64,000 nucleotides of DNA, taken from the NCBI GenBank assembly GCA_008508345.1, contig QNGE01003889.1:1-64000 (forward strand), written 5' to 3'. The notes beneath the pieces are model-generated. The model did no database searches. It worked only from the letters and a program-made list of their open reading frames with translations, and was not told the origin of the DNA. Below, piece after piece: positions 1 to 12,361 of this stretch (within the stretch, counting starts at the first letter, position 1; the number at the start of each line of letters is the position of its first letter). The position numbers and the translations under genes are program-made. This stretch comes from Paragonimus westermani (Eukaryota; Platyhelminthes; Trematoda; Plagiorchiida; Troglotrematidae).

Positions 1-3000
1 TTTCCTTCTGGGATATTCCATGTCACTGTTGAGGTGAGCGGCAGCTCAGTACCTTTGGTAAGGCTCATGGCTGTTATGATGATGATGCCTGGATTGTTGT
101 CAAAGAACTGTGGACTTTGCTAGATTCCAACAACATCTATCTGTTTGCAATGACATTCCCGGTAAACAGTTTGTTAAGCTTATTGTTCTTGTCATTTTAG
201 AGTGCACAGACTTCAGACGAAATCCTACCTGATACAACCAAATGCCTATATTCGGATTTCTCTCACTCTACTTGTGTATCTCCCACGAGATCCTCGCACA
301 GAATTTATTTACTCGCAAAAGTTCTTACTGTTCTCCTTCTACTCCCTGTTTAGCTCGACGTATACGTAAGCCTGAGACCCTTAAACCTACGCTGACCTCG
401 AAAGTTTATCGGTGAACCTTTTTACGACCAATACAGACCACAACCATCTTCCTCAACGGTTCCATGAGTTCCAGAGTTATAATTAGCATTTTCTTACTCA
501 GACGTACTCAGATGGGGGTATTTCGTTTTTTGAAGGTGTGAGTAAGTAAAAATTAAAAATTCATCTCTCTGGATGGACTAAGCTTAGTGTGGACTTGTTT
601 TGAATATACACCTTGAAGTAATGTGTATGAGAAATCTCGGAAGGTTGGATACCTACGGACTGACAATAGTATTCACGATTCTCAACTTTGCTATGTCGTT
701 TATCACTGTGTAGGGGACTACCTATCATCCTGACTAGTCAAAAGTAATGTATTGTCAACCCCTCGTTGAACAAGAATTAGGTAAATTGTGCAATGTTATG
801 TAATATACATGTATATGCCACTGGAGAGCACCTCTGATGGAAACAAACTGCACAGTGTGCTCATATGACAGTGTGCAAACCAGGAGTTCGGACTGGTTTC
901 TAGGGCCGACCGGTTAGCCTTTTATTTCTAAATATTCGATAAAACAGCCCATCAAGTAAACATCTCGAAGACGTCAGTTGATAGAGCTCATGGCCTACCG
1001 TTTGCTTACTATGCGTTAACTGATCTTAGCGTGGTGTCACTTGGACAGTGCATACTTCATTGTACTTACAAGTACAGTGTAATGGGTTCATTCATGGTCT
1101 GTGTGTTCTGCATTCTTGATGAATTCACAAATGGCTGAGGATAATCAGAGTGGCAACTTCAAAAACCAGTAATTATTTGAAACCTCAAACAGGCTCGAAT
1201 TTCAGAAACACTCACTTGTCTGACTATTCGGGATTTTTCCAGCAAAAAGTTTGTTATTTTCGCTCCAATTATGATGGCACTGAAGAACGGTAGACAAATT
1301 ATAGAAAGCCATGAGCAAACATTCTGAATGATGGTGAGTTGGCTTTGTGTCCATTGTAGAGGAAAAAACCAGGTTACTCTGAGAGTGCAAAGAGTTGGTT
1401 GTGCACATTCCCGCTTCTCCTACAAACCTTGAAAAAACCGAGATACTTACAGCTAATGACTTAATCGAACGGACGTAAGGTCATTTGCATTCTGATGCGA
1501 ATAGAGATCATAACGATTGGATGGGACTCAATGTCATACCCACTTGTTGTTATCTTTTAAACCACGAATGAATCTCACTGTCTTTCGTGTTTCTTTGCTT
1601 CCGATTAGCCTACTAGGCATATATTTCGTTAGTCGAGTGGTCACACACTTATTCGTTGTTCTTATATAGCCAAAACTTCACCCAAAATTTCTCCAACTCC
1701 ATCAGCTTCAGCGGGATTTTTATGAGTTCTTTTTTCCATATATGATCAGTTCATTTTGTTGTTCATTTCATAGTGTGAGTTTGCGGCTAAACGCAGTGCA
1801 CAAAATGTTGCAATCCTATGCTTTTCGTATTTCGATTCATATGCTGTCACTCAGGTGTGTTCCAGCTGACTAACAATAGGCATGCTTCACAAGTAAACCT
1901 TAGTTAATGATACGACAGGGCTAATTAAGTACGTGCTAAGATCGCATCATATTATCGATCAGTGTGTCGAAGAAGCGAGCGCACCAGCCTCTTTGTTTTC
2001 TGCTCACTTACCAACCGGAAACAACACCGCTAATGTCAAATCGACCTGGTTTAAGCATATGCAAATGAAACAAGCGGTAGCCAGTGCTATAAACCAAACA
2101 ACAAAGGCGCCGTTCGATTAATCTCTTCATCCTATCTCACTATTAACTAGAAGTTTAACCAAAATGATTTGAGTTCACTTAGCGTTTGGAGTGCTGTTAA
2201 ATAATTTGGTCCACTTCAACCTGCTCTGACCTCCAGAAGCTCTTTAAATTTGGAGTCAAGAGGATGTTGACTCTCGTACAGTTTTATCGCATGTCTGCGC
2301 AGTGGGCGCTTTGTGCACACAGAAGGTACACGCAACGGTGAATGCTGTTATTTATTAACTCACAGACTAGATATTACTCACAGGTCAGTTTTAAAAAAGC
2401 TAGCTGCTCACGGAATGACTTTGTGACGATAGTGGATATTTAATTTGACAATCCAGTAACCAACAGCAATCACTCGTGACAAATAAGGTATGCCACTTGG
2501 CTGTGACGTTAGCGAACAGTGCAAAACCTGACAGGCTGCATGAGCCTAGAATGAAGTACCGAAGTTCGGTTGAGCTGCGACTGATTAATTGTAGCCTATG
2601 ATACAGTCCGTTCCACAATTGTAAGGCTCTCTAATTTGACAGCGTCCCTTTGCGCCTTGATTTGGAGAATGGTGTGTTGTAAGTGTTGAGTTGTGTGTTC
2701 TTTTCACTGACTTTACCTGACTTATTGCAAGCCAGTGATTAGTACCCACAACTCGATTTTTTCTTCGTGTCGACAGACTACAAACATTTTTCGCGTCGTA
2801 CGACTGTAGAGGAGATTAGCTGTTGGACTTTGACGTTACATGCAATGTAATTTAACGGTACTGAAGTCGAATGACTCCCAAAAGATATCACGACAATTTG
2901 TGAGGGATACTGTAAGTAAACCTAGAGGATGAACCACATCCTTCGGATGAAGAGGGCAGTACTGCACGATGTGGTAACGTAGGCACAGTCAACCGAAATG

Positions 3001-3640
3001 TGACGTCGTGTTTTTCGAAATCTACAGCTCACGGGATCACACAGAGTTTATCGTTATTTGCCTGTCAGAAGCCTCGACGAACATCGTCGTTGACAAACTA
3101 TAACATGTTGAGATTGTGGATCGCATCATCTGAACAGCCATGGCACGTGTTGGTATTTTTCCGTTTAAAATTAATTAATTTGGATGATTCCGTTAGTTCT
3201 TTCTATGCGTCCTGTAAGTAGCCCGATACGTCTATTAGGTGATCATGTGAAGATGACAATGTGCTCTTTTGGAGAGCTTTTGTTTTGCGCAACAAGTTGG
3301 GATTAGTGCTTTTGCAAACAAACGTGGGTAGTCAACCATACACTCTCTCGCTTTCTATACAACTGCTGCTGCCATCTCTGAGCCAGTTCGACGATCAGTG
3401 TGTGATTTTTCGACACAACGTTTGTGGCTTACATACGTCTCAATGGACGAAACGGTAGCTAATGGACAACCAGTGATCTAGTGCCTTGGGCGCCTGTGGA
3501 CGCCGGATTGATAATCTGTGGACTTTGTTATGCGTGCATGCTTATCACGACAGTCAAACTAATCGTTCGACGATTCAACTGAAGGACATTATTCAACAAG
3601 TTTGGAATGCATGTAATGGGGTCGGACGAGACTGTACCGT
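1..3640. other. Non-coding stretch upstream of the first recognised exon
   Basis: No exon, RNA gene or intact element was recognised here. It is probably intron of the receptor gene, because the first recognised exon at 7348 starts inside a codon. FnIII-1 or earlier alpha-chain exons would be expected to the left, and none was found in any frame. Short open frames near 1933 and 3000 on the + strand have no recognisable motif. A short GAT run near 76-90 could be the 3' tail of a LINE like those further on, but it is too short to call. Confidence 0.4.
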
Positions 3641-4261
3641 CAAACCAAGACTCAATCTTAACGCGGTGTGACGGCTTGCGCATCTCGATGGTCTATTGGG
3701 CTAAGCTAAAGGGTGTGGTGACCACACCAACAGAGTTACTCATACCAGGCAGGCCAATAGGTAGAGGTCTAACAAACCACAGTCTCCCGGTCCTCCAGCT
3801 TGGGAGTTGGAAGAAGGTTGGCATCTTTTTCCAGAAAACATACCAGTTATGGTACACCGCCACCCACTCGCTGCCTTGCAGTACAAGCTTTTGAGCCAAA
3901 GGCTTTGGTTGAGAACCCTAGTCGTTCTGTCTAGATGTGGGCGTCCCGACAGTACCTCAGCCCACGTACAATCATGATTATTCGCGACACTTAATTTCAT
4001 ACTGCATCAGCCGTTCTGCAGTAGAAACCGGGTCGCCCTATCTACTGCATACAACAGGGTGGATAGGCGAAAACACGCTACTGCTGACCCCTCCCCCACT
4101 GTCCTACTAAATTTAGCTCTCAGTCCCCCTCCCGGCCCCCATTTCTGACAATTATTCTGCAGCTCTCACAACAGATATAGTTGATCATAGTAACACTGTC
4201 GGTAAGTCCCATCTCTTACTATTTAATCTCAGACCTCTCTCACCCCTTGATTAGACCTAGA

Positions 4262-4850
4262 ATGCGAGTTAATATAGGTGCCCTCAACGTTTACACTCCA
4301 AAATAGATAGGTCAGCAGGCCGCTCTCGCACGAACCTTAGACTCGTTGATGAGACGCTTGCAACCTAAATGCCAAGCTCGGCGAACATATCAATACCAAA
4401 ACCATCAACCCGAGCTACAAACAACACCACCACTGTTCCCAACCATCAGAAACATTAGTCAACGTATGGGACTAACAGCACCCGCACTGTCTACCCGATA
4501 CTGGCTCTACACTTCGGGTGGCTGCACGGCTACCGTTACTGGATAGGCTGGAATAGATAGTCCTCAGCTCGATGGCCTCAGTCGCGCTGGTAGATTGGAT
4601 TCCTGTTAACAATAGACTGTGCCGCCCACTTGGCAGGTTCTGTTAGGGTCAGTTCTGGACGCAAAACTGTCAGAAATCCTTTCGTTGTGTCTGCTTACTC
4701 TCCAACTGACTGTAGTGACGTGGGCGTCAAGGGCGTCTTTTATTCGGATATATGAACGCCCACGTCGGCCGCCTTGCTGAGGCCGAATCTCGTCTAGGTG
4801 GCACGTATGGGATAGCATCACATCGCTCGGACAATGGCGGGTGACTAGTG
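4262..4850 (+). pseudogene. RTE-like LINE endonuclease domain, broken
   Basis: This is the N-terminal apurinic endonuclease part of the LINE, which nicks target DNA for target-primed reverse transcription. The frame opens at the ATG at 4262 and then shifts. The clearest piece is at 4754-4801, reading NAHVGRLAEAESRLGG, which corresponds to the GDFNA-x-VG core of LINE endonucleases with the GDF part lost. Between 4600 and 4750 only scattered matches remain. It cannot make a working enzyme. Confidence 0.65.
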
Positions 4851-5613
4851 CAGCTGTACGTTGCGCATATGCTGTTTTTAGCCAGCACTAGTTTTAGGCA
4901 TCGTGCGCGTCATTACCACAATTGACACCCGCCTTCACAAAATCAGACCGGGTCTCAGATAAACCGAATAGCTGTTAGTTATAGGTGGCGGGGTTCCATT
5001 CAGGACTGTCGTTCTTATTGGAGCACGAACTTGGCTTCAGATCATGCGTTGTTACGTTGTCGTTTTGTTCTTACCTTTGCTGGGCAACGAAATCACCTAT
5101 TGCAACAGCTAGCTGTTGGGAAGCTGGTTATACTGTCGGTAAAGTATAAGTAACGAACCAGCTTAGAGAGCCACCTTAGTAGCTCACACTCCGACGATCC
5201 TAATAGCTGCCGGACTCGAACCTCACAAACCATTCGCGAAGCAGGTACTGTAGCATGTGGCACGGTGTACATGGGTTGAACAGACATTGGATCTCGGAGA
5301 AATCCATGGAGTTGTTAGAAGCCAGACGGGACATATAACAGGTTTAGAAGGAATGTCCATAGGGAACTGAAAGGTAGCCTAAAGGCTGACAGTGTTTCTT
5401 GGTTAATGGGGGAATTTAAGGAACTAGAAGCCGCTTTTGCTTCAGGAATCATCGGCAGACTCTTTAATCTTATCCGTGCCACTGGTCCCTGGCGACCATC
5501 TGTCAGTGAAGCTATCATCGCGACAGATGGCACACTCATCTCTATTAAGTCCAGAAGATTAGAGCGATGGATGGAACACTGAGGGCCAATCTAACCAGCA
5601 TCCTGTTTCTACT

Positions 5614-6571
5614 GTGTTGCCGCCACAAACTTTTAACGTACCACTCTGGTCGGTAAATTTGGAACTACCCATGGAGACTGTGCTCCCCAAATGTGTTTCG
5701 GCTCTCAAACGTGATAAGGCTACTGGTCCAGATGATCTCGTGCCGACACTTTTCAAAGAAGGTGGAGAGGCGTTAGCAGAGGGCTTGACTCAGTTGTTTC
5801 AACTCGTGTGGATGACGGAGACCATCCCTCTTTACTGGGATCAACCGGTAATAGTTACCGTATTCAAGACATGTATCAGGGGCTCTTGTGAAAATCGCAG
5901 GGGAACTAGTTTGACCCCAGTCATTTCTAGGGTTCTGGAATCCATTATGCTTCTTCTACTCACTGCAGTTCGGGAGGTAAACATTAGGGAAGAGCAAGCG
6001 GGGTTTCGCCCCAGGCGGGGATGTGTAGATCACATTTTCCCCTCCGTCCAATTTTGGAGCAGCGTCATGTGTACCGCCGGCCAACAACTGCCGTATTTCT
6101 CGACTACAAAGGTGAGTTCGATCCGGTGGATCGACTCACACTTTTAAAATCTTAAGCGCATGGTTGTACCGACCAAGTATGTGAACATACAGGCGGCGCT
6201 TTATTCCCATACTTCAGTTCAGGTTAGGGTTTACGGTGAACTGTCTGACAGTTTCAGCACCACGAGCGGCGTACGTCGTGGCTGTCCGTTTTCACCATCC
6301 TGGTCTACCCTCGTCATAGACGAAATAACGGAGGACTCTCTACGGTACTGACAAGATGCCGGCATGGACCTTGTACCTAGTGGTAGACTGCCTGACCTTG
6401 ATTATGCTAACGACAAGGTGTTGCAGATTGACAACTTTCACGCAGCACAAAAACGCTCATCTGCGTTCTGCTATGCACTTCGGAATGCGCTTCGTAGCCT
6501 CAAAATGCAAAGTGCAGATAATTCAGCCCAGTGATGTGAATGTTGCCGTTGTTTGGCCGAGTTATCTGTGA
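5614..6571 (+). pseudogene. RTE-like LINE reverse transcriptase, broken
   Basis: The first open segment (5614-6147) carries the RT fingers and palm signature KRDKATGPDDL and, further on, AGFRPRRGCVDHIF, a hallmark of RTE-type RTs. The frame stops at 6147 and continues at 6160-6351 with SGVRRGCPFSPS. It breaks again before the catalytic box. At 6400-6414 the usual YADD reads YAND, so one catalytic aspartate is lost. After that the frame decays. It is therefore a pseudogene by both frame and active site. It lies in the region upstream of the first recognised receptor exon and has the same orientation as that gene. Confidence 0.75.
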
Positions 6572-6869
6572 AGTGAATGCACTTTACGACGAGGGGCAGT
6601 GAAAGCCGTCTTACTGATGACGCCTTACTTTCACTTGCAACTCGCTTGTTTGTTTGCAAGGTGTAGGCACCTTGATGTTAAACGTTTGAATATGGAAGTG
6701 TCTACTTTTATCAGTTAGTTCTTTTTCGGTCCTCTTCTTTTTTTCTTTCCTCTTTCTGCATAGGGTTTTTTTTCCAAGGTCATGTGGCAGTTAAGCATCA
6801 TTGTGTACCACTGATGTGTTGTTGTCTGTGATGATGATGATGATGGGCTTGAAAGTTTGGCTATCAACA

Positions 6870-7140
6870 TGAATAAACGTTGTGTTGAAAGTTTAAAATG
6901 TAATAGAGGTTGGTATAAATTCAACATCTCTCACAACTGATCCCAGCGTTCGCATTCCCGTAGGGTTCTTGGGCGGCTCGTTTCGAAACAAAGTACTACA
7001 CAAAGTTCCACTTCTGTTAGAGCTCATCAGTAGCGTCCTTCCCTCCAGCTGCCTAGGCAATAACTCTGGCCTCGCCTTCAGAAAGTAATTGTGTTGACCA
7101 CTGTGCCAGTGACCTCACGTTAGGAACGACCGATACTGTT
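6870..7140 (-). repeat. tRNA-headed SINE copy
   Basis: Read on the - strand, the head near 7130-7060 has an A-box-like stretch (GGCACAGTGGTCAAC) and a weak B-box-like stretch. A body and then a tail follow, with GAATGCGAACGCTGGGATCA near 6940. The same head occurs near 19500 and 23510 on the - strand. The tail recurs near 10975, 29075, 36615 and 39630. Such a structure is typical of a Pol III SINE. It lies immediately next to the GAT-rich 3' end of the + strand LINE, in the opposite orientation. Confidence 0.55.
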
Positions 7141-7347
7141 CAGTGGTAACGACGTCGACTGTAGATCACTCGTTCATGGCTTCGTTTCTTAGTAACCTTG
7201 ACGGCTTATTTTGTCTAAATTTTGAGCGGCCTTTAAATATTCAGTTTACGTAATGCCAAGTGTTTCGCATAGCCACGCGTCGTTTATAATGTCAAACCTT
7301 AACACTTTCATTTTCGAGTTATCTCATATTCCGGTACCTCTTTTCAG

Positions 7348-7524
7348 CCCCCTCCACTCCAACAAATGTACGTACATTTTCTGTGGATTATGACAAGATA
7401 AACTTACAATGGAATCCACCCATCGAACCTAATGGTCAATTGGCCGAGTACCGCGTGTGGTATAGTGCACTGCCTTTAGACATCTCATTGAACTCTGATC
7501 AAGCAAGCACTACCTGTTTGACTG
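7348..7524 (+). CDS. INSR-like: Insulin receptor exon: start of FnIII-2
   Basis: The exon follows a pyrimidine-rich acceptor (tacctcttttcag) and ends at a gtgagc donor. Two bases complete a split codon at the start and one base is left at the end. The encoded segment runs from PSTPTNVRTF through KINLQWNPPIEPNG to a cysteine (TTCLT). In the insulin/IGF1 receptor family this is the first strands of FnIII-2, where the human counterpart has IILKWKPPSDPNG and then the DYCLKG cysteine. The fold sits in the extracellular part of the receptor, next to the insert domain. The phase joins exactly to the next exon. Two other introns separate it from the rest of its own FnIII fold, as expected because the insert domain interrupts FnIII-2. 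Confidence 0.85.
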
Positions 7525-8574
7525 GTGAGCACGTTTCTACTGATCCTGTTTCATTCCCATCCACACGCTCAGACTTATTTCACCTCAAATTCGGACGTCT
7601 CTAATTTACGAACTACGTGTGTTACTTTTGCTGGTTATCGACGTGCAGTTTTTCTTGATAATATCTTCCCCATAATGATCAACTTTGTTCTTCATAGAGT
7701 TTGTTTACAAGTCTTTCATCGATATGGTAAAATGGGAGATCAGTTTTATCAACCCAAGTTAGAAAGACGTTTGCAATTTAATGGTGAATTTCCTACATAA
7801 CTACGGAAGAATAGGCGTTGCTAAACCTAGATCTTTCAACTTACTAAAAACATCTATCACAAAAGTTCACCAATGAAACTCTTTTGGTTAATAAACATGA
7901 AATGATTGAATCGTTGCAAGCTGTTATATTCGTGAATTTCATTTTGTGTCAGATGTCCTAAAATTGTGTGGATAAAGACTGGTAGAGGAAGCTCGTTCTT
8001 GTCTAACCACTATGTGATGAAAAGATATAACCAGCCTAAGACAACCCAGTATTGGGTGGGCAGTTTGGATTAGGAAATACTCTCAGCACACTTCTCAGTT
8101 CTGGTTAGTGGACTATAAATTATGCAGTTGGCCAAGACTTGACAGTGAATTTGTTTGATTGGTCTCATTTTCGTTCTCAGCAAGTCACTGGAGGACACTA
8201 CCAACCAGTGTCGGAGAATTCACACTGTAGTAGGGCGGTTATTGTGCGCAGAATATGTTAAAAATCACAGTGATGCGTAGGCCAGAAGGGCTATCTTTTA
8301 ACCGTACTGTAAACTGTTGCTGTGTAAAATGACTAGCTAAACTTGTCAGTTATATTGACTTCATATGGTGAGATGCTCATGAGTAGATTAGCAGTTGAAA
8401 CGGAGTGGAAACTATGGTTAGTAGAGTAATCGTGATAACGTTGATTGCTGATTAGGGAGAACAAAATTGTTCATGTAAAGGGACTGGAGGAAAAAGGTCA
8501 ATAGGTTTTTCTTGTGTCTTGCTCTTCCCCTGTATAGTTCAATTTCTCACCTTTGTCTTCCTCTTACCAAACAG
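7525..8574 (+). other. Intron between the FnIII-2 start and the insert domain
   Basis: This 1,050-base intron has a gtgagc donor and an acceptor in ttaccaaacag. Nothing else was recognised in it. The 91-codon open frame at 7525-7800 starts at the donor itself and has no family motif. Confidence 0.7.
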
Positions 8575-8818
8575 AACCGGTTCAACATTCACCCATCGTT
8601 TCAACGGTCCGTTCTGAGAGTCCGTCTAATCTGAGCAGTGACGAATATGCTGCCGTTCCGTCCTGTACTATGTGTGCACACTTGTGCCATTTGGGCCCAG
8701 TCCCGCCGAATCAGGCGCTGTTGGATCAGGTCACACTCAATTCGGCCTCGGAAGCTTCGCAACTTGAGATGATCCTCTTTGAAGATCGCTTACAAAACTT
8801 GCTACTCTTCCCTAGAGG
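8575..8818 (+). CDS. INSR-like: Insulin receptor exon: insert domain with alpha-CT helix
   Basis: The exon begins with the two bases that complete a Glu codon split with the previous exon, and ends with GG before gtaaat. It encodes the insert domain of an insulin-type receptor. A Ser-rich linker is followed by a cysteine cluster CTMCAHLC (8664-8687), in the place of the human Cys triplet that links the two alpha chains. It ends with the alpha-CT segment FEDRLQNLLLFPR (8778-8816), aligned to human FEDYLHNVVFVPR. The alpha-CT helix packs on L1 and contacts insulin. Here the human Tyr, His and second Phe are Arg, Gln and Leu. The exon is acidic and Ser-rich before the cysteines, as insert domains are. 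The dibasic alpha/beta cleavage site is not in it. Confidence 0.85.
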
Positions 8819-10358
8819 GTAAATGCTCCAATTGTTCTTGTTTAACTGTTTCCACTTTTACACACACTGCCTCTTTTTATGGTGCTTTTTTTTTCATTAT
8901 CGTTTGCCGCATGCCTCACACTCTCGTTCGTACACGTTCGAACATATCATTAAGGAAAAATCTGACAGTATACTGGGAGCGCTTGCAGTCATCTAAGTTT
9001 CGAATTACCATCCGCCACTGGATATTGCTATGTTGGATATTTTTTTCAAACCAAATGACGGATGCCTCACATTGTTTAGAGTAGCCATTAAGTGGTAGCC
9101 ATCTCATTGTTTTTTGCGACCGTCGGTGCTCCTTCTTACTAATGTCCGAGACAACAAATGCTCAGCTGACGTGAATTAGGTGGGCTAATCCTTGCAACCT
9201 GCGCACTTTTATTCATTGATCTACCCATCGTGTGTTCTGAAGCTTTTCTCACAGATACGTTCCGGCAAACAGCGAACGCCCTGGTCCACGCGGTCGGGAT
9301 CACTCACACTTTATCAGTTCCTTGATCACGTGTTATTTTCCTACTGGTTGAATTTCTAAGAAGCAGTGGAATCGGGGTTCCTTTCTGTACCTGACCTATG
9401 TGGCGCAATGGTAATGATAGTTTCTGCTCGGATACTCTAGCTACTTCTGTTTGGCTACATCTATCTAGCATTTGATTTGGCACATCGTGTGGCAGCAAAA
9501 CCCTTGTGGTCTAAAAACCGATTCCTTGCTTTTTTAACTTGCTAAAGCTCATGAGTATGTGCCATCCCCGACAACGTCGACGTTTGACGCAGCAGAGTAT
9601 TTATGTCTAAGTCCACACGTACAATGCCAGCGTCGTCCGTAGCTCACAAATAAACGACCAAGCTTAAGATAAAAGCTAGGTGGTATCCGTAGGACAGGTG
9701 CTCTGTGACTTAGATTGTCCCGCGTCACTATTCTCATTCGAACAAGCCGACATTTACGCTGGTGAGCCCAACTATCTATCTCTAATCACAAACACTGCAG
9801 GACGCTAATCAGGTAGGCATGCGTGGCATATGGTGGCTAACCAACCGGTGGCCGTCTTCGTTTCCCAACACCAAAGCATTTCTATACATTTCACTTATTG
9901 GTTGAGCATCGAAAAGGAGTACCCGACGTAAAGGACGACCAGGTTATGTGTTTACTACACGATCCAACCACTTAAGTGCTGACACTCCTAGACGTCGAAC
10001 AAACCTTATCGCGAGATGTCCGCTTCTTGAACTCATCGCCTGCCACCTCATCGTATGATTGAAATGGATTGCGTGCATCCATAATGGGCTGTGTCAAGAT
10101 GGTGCTTTTCTTCGCTCAACCGCTACGTTTCGCAGTCGCGGGGTTATGCTGCTTCCATAGTCGTCCTATGTGGGCAACGTTTTTGTGATACTCAGAATTA
10201 GGGACTTCGAATAGCCCTAGGAATCGTACGTGAATTGAAACCTCCCACGCAAGTAATAAGGAGAGGACCTGGTACTGGTAGCAGTAAGTAGTTGTTCTTC
10301 ATGAATTGAGACGTCGAATTTATGGATGTATAACAGTATTAAAGCAATCACGTTGAGA

Positions 10359-10600
10359 CTGGACCTTGACGTGGTGTGACGGCTTGCGCATCTCGATGAC
10401 CTTTTGGGCTAAACTGGACAGAGTTACTCGTACCAGGCAGGCCAACAGGTAGAGGTCTGACAAACCACAGTCTTCTGGTCCTCCAGGTTGGGGGTTGGAA
10501 GATGGTTGGCATCTCTCCCCGAAAAACGTTCCATTTCTGGTACACCGCCACCCACCCGCTGCCTTGCGGTACGGAATACGAAACAGATGAATTGGCGAAT
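10359..10600 (+). mobile_element. 5' fragment of the RTE-like LINE (copy 2)
   Basis: About 240 bases match the start of copy 1 (3647-3890). They share GGTGTGACGGCTTGCGCATC and the later stretch around GGTCCTCCAG and the GTACACCGCCACCCAC box. The piece has a small internal deletion relative to copy 1. It is followed by about 950 unrelated bases before the 3' part of a LINE starts at 11546. It is either the 5' end of the same internally deleted insertion or a separate one. Confidence 0.7.
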
Positions 10601-10969
10601 AACGGAAGGCACAACACTGAGACCGTTCGTCCCGTCCTGATGATGTATCTTTAACGCGATATTTGGATTAGCCGTTTGTCATATCTTCTGTCGTGTCGGG
10701 GTTGGGATAGTCGGTGAATCGAGATTTCCACCACAGTTTTCTCTTCAGAAAGACCCATCCCTACCTACGCAGATAATCTGGGAACGCAAACTTGTGATCA
10801 GTCTACATAAGACCTGTGAAGCTTACTTGACCGGGTCTTGCATTTGTGCGTATTTGTTATTCATCTGTCTCGTGAACTGATGTCAGAATAAGCGTCAGCC
10901 GGAACTGTAGTGCCCCTGGGATGCAGCCGATATCCGATGATAGTAATAATACTGATCATGCTGGTAAGT

Positions 10970-11045
10970 ACAGTAGCTGCGATCATATGTGAGTGACGTT
11001 TAGACTGAAATTATCATCCCCCGACTACTCGGTTTTTTTAAAACG
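10970..11045 (+). repeat. Dispersed repeat, shared tail segment
   Basis: The sequence GCTGCGATCATATGTGAGTGACG, followed by a CCCCGACTACTC box, is repeated with small changes near 29075, 36615 and 39630. A related version forms the tail of the SINE at 6870-7140. The family is recognised only from these internal copies. Confidence 0.5.
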
Positions 11046-11545
11046 ACTTGTTTGCCTGAAACCCATATTTTTTTAAAATGCCACGTGTACTCCGGCAGTG
11101 TTCCTTAATGGCCGCTCATCTTTACATCACACAACACTTGTCTATCGTCTGTGTTCCCATACGTTGTGTTGTGCACCTTAAAATGTTTACTTTACTGTCA
11201 CATGTTCACTTGTTTCGGTCTCACGATTATGCATAACATTTGTTGGCATTACCCAGTATCGAAGTGTATGTATCTGACAGACGGTGATCATTCGCATGTG
11301 CCCTGTTGACTGTAAAGTTTATCACATGGATCTTTATTTGTGTGCAACAAGACAGTGACACATGACCGACCCCGTTATTCTTCGGTAGCGTGGATAGTAA
11401 ATTGACGTGTTGTTCGGTATCTTTTGGATTAGTTGAGCGATCATCTTTAGAAGGAATTTTACAAACCACCTGAGGAAGTCGATCATCGCGGTGGCACAGT
11501 AGTAACGACGATGACCCCTATCATGTCGATCGGGTTCAGGCTTCT

Positions 11546-12361
11546 TTGATCTCGGCACAAGTAATGTTAGACGCTATTTCGCGTTCTGCTAAATACTTCG
11601 GAATGCGCTTTGCAGCCTCAAAATGTAAAGTGCTTCTACAGGATTGCTGTGACCACGTAGATTTGATGTTAGATAATGTAGTAATGGAGGTTGTTGACCG
11701 GTTTGTATACCTGGGAAGCTGCATCAGCAGCGGTGGAGGTGTAGGGAATGAAATAGAAGCGCGTATCTCTAAGGCTAGGGCGGTATTCGCTAACTTGAGG
11801 CATCTCTGGCGACAGAGGTGTATTTCTCTGAAGCTTAAAGGACGTGTATATAAGACAACGGTGAGGGCCGTATTACTTTACGGCAGCGAAACCTGGCCGC
11901 TCAGGGTAGAAGACGTGAACCGTCTTCAAGTATTTGACCACCGATGTCTGCGTTCAATCGCTCGTATCGGGTGGCATCAGCGCGTAAGTAACGAGGAGGT
12001 TAGGAAGCGGGTGTTTGGTAGTGATTGTCAGGCGAGTTCTCTTGTCCAATCTCTACGTTTACACAGGCTTAGATGGTTAGGTCATGTATTAAGAATGCCA
12101 GTTAGTCGTCTTCCACACCGAGCACTATTCGCTGACACTGCGACCGACTGGTGTAAGGTGCGAGGTGGACAGACAATGACCTGGCGTAGGGAAATGAAGT
12201 TGTTCACCAAGGGGTTGGCCGCCGTGGGTCGTGTTCGTCTCCCGGGCTGGGGTCCTCGCGACTCACAGAGTCGGTGGTTGGAGACACTAGGTGAGATGGC
12301 GGCTAATCGAGCTCAGTGGCGTGAATGTTGTCGTTGTTTGGCCGAGCTGTCTGTGAAGTGA
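11546..12361 (+). pseudogene. C-terminal part of the RTE-like LINE polyprotein, uninterrupted frame
   Basis: This is an open frame of 271 codons with no stop. It starts just after the place where the RT catalytic YADD box should be, at AQVMLDAISRSAKYFGMRFA. It then reads through the RT thumb and the conserved C-terminal module, with GSCISSGGGVGNEIEARISK, VLLYGSETWPL, RCLRSIARIGWHQR and LRWLGHVLRM. These motifs are standard for RTE-type LINE proteins. The endonuclease and RT catalytic core are missing, so it is a 5'-truncated or internally deleted copy and not an enzyme. The intact frame suggests a younger insertion than copy 1. No host role is indicated. Confidence 0.85.

Larger units (their letters stand above)
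3647..6850 (+). mobile_element. RTE-like LINE, near full length but decayed (copy 1)
   Basis: This is a non-LTR retrotransposon. Its 5' region (3647-3900) is matched closely by the fragment at 10359-10600, which sets the left boundary. An AP-endonuclease-like region follows from about 4262, then a reverse transcriptase from about 5614. The 3' untranslated region is T-rich and closes with repeated GAT units at about 6832-6848. A short 3' microsatellite and no poly(A) are typical of the RTE clade. Frameshifts and stops break the coding region several times, so the copy is dead. The last 250 bases are very similar to the end of the copy finishing near 12650. Confidence 0.8.
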
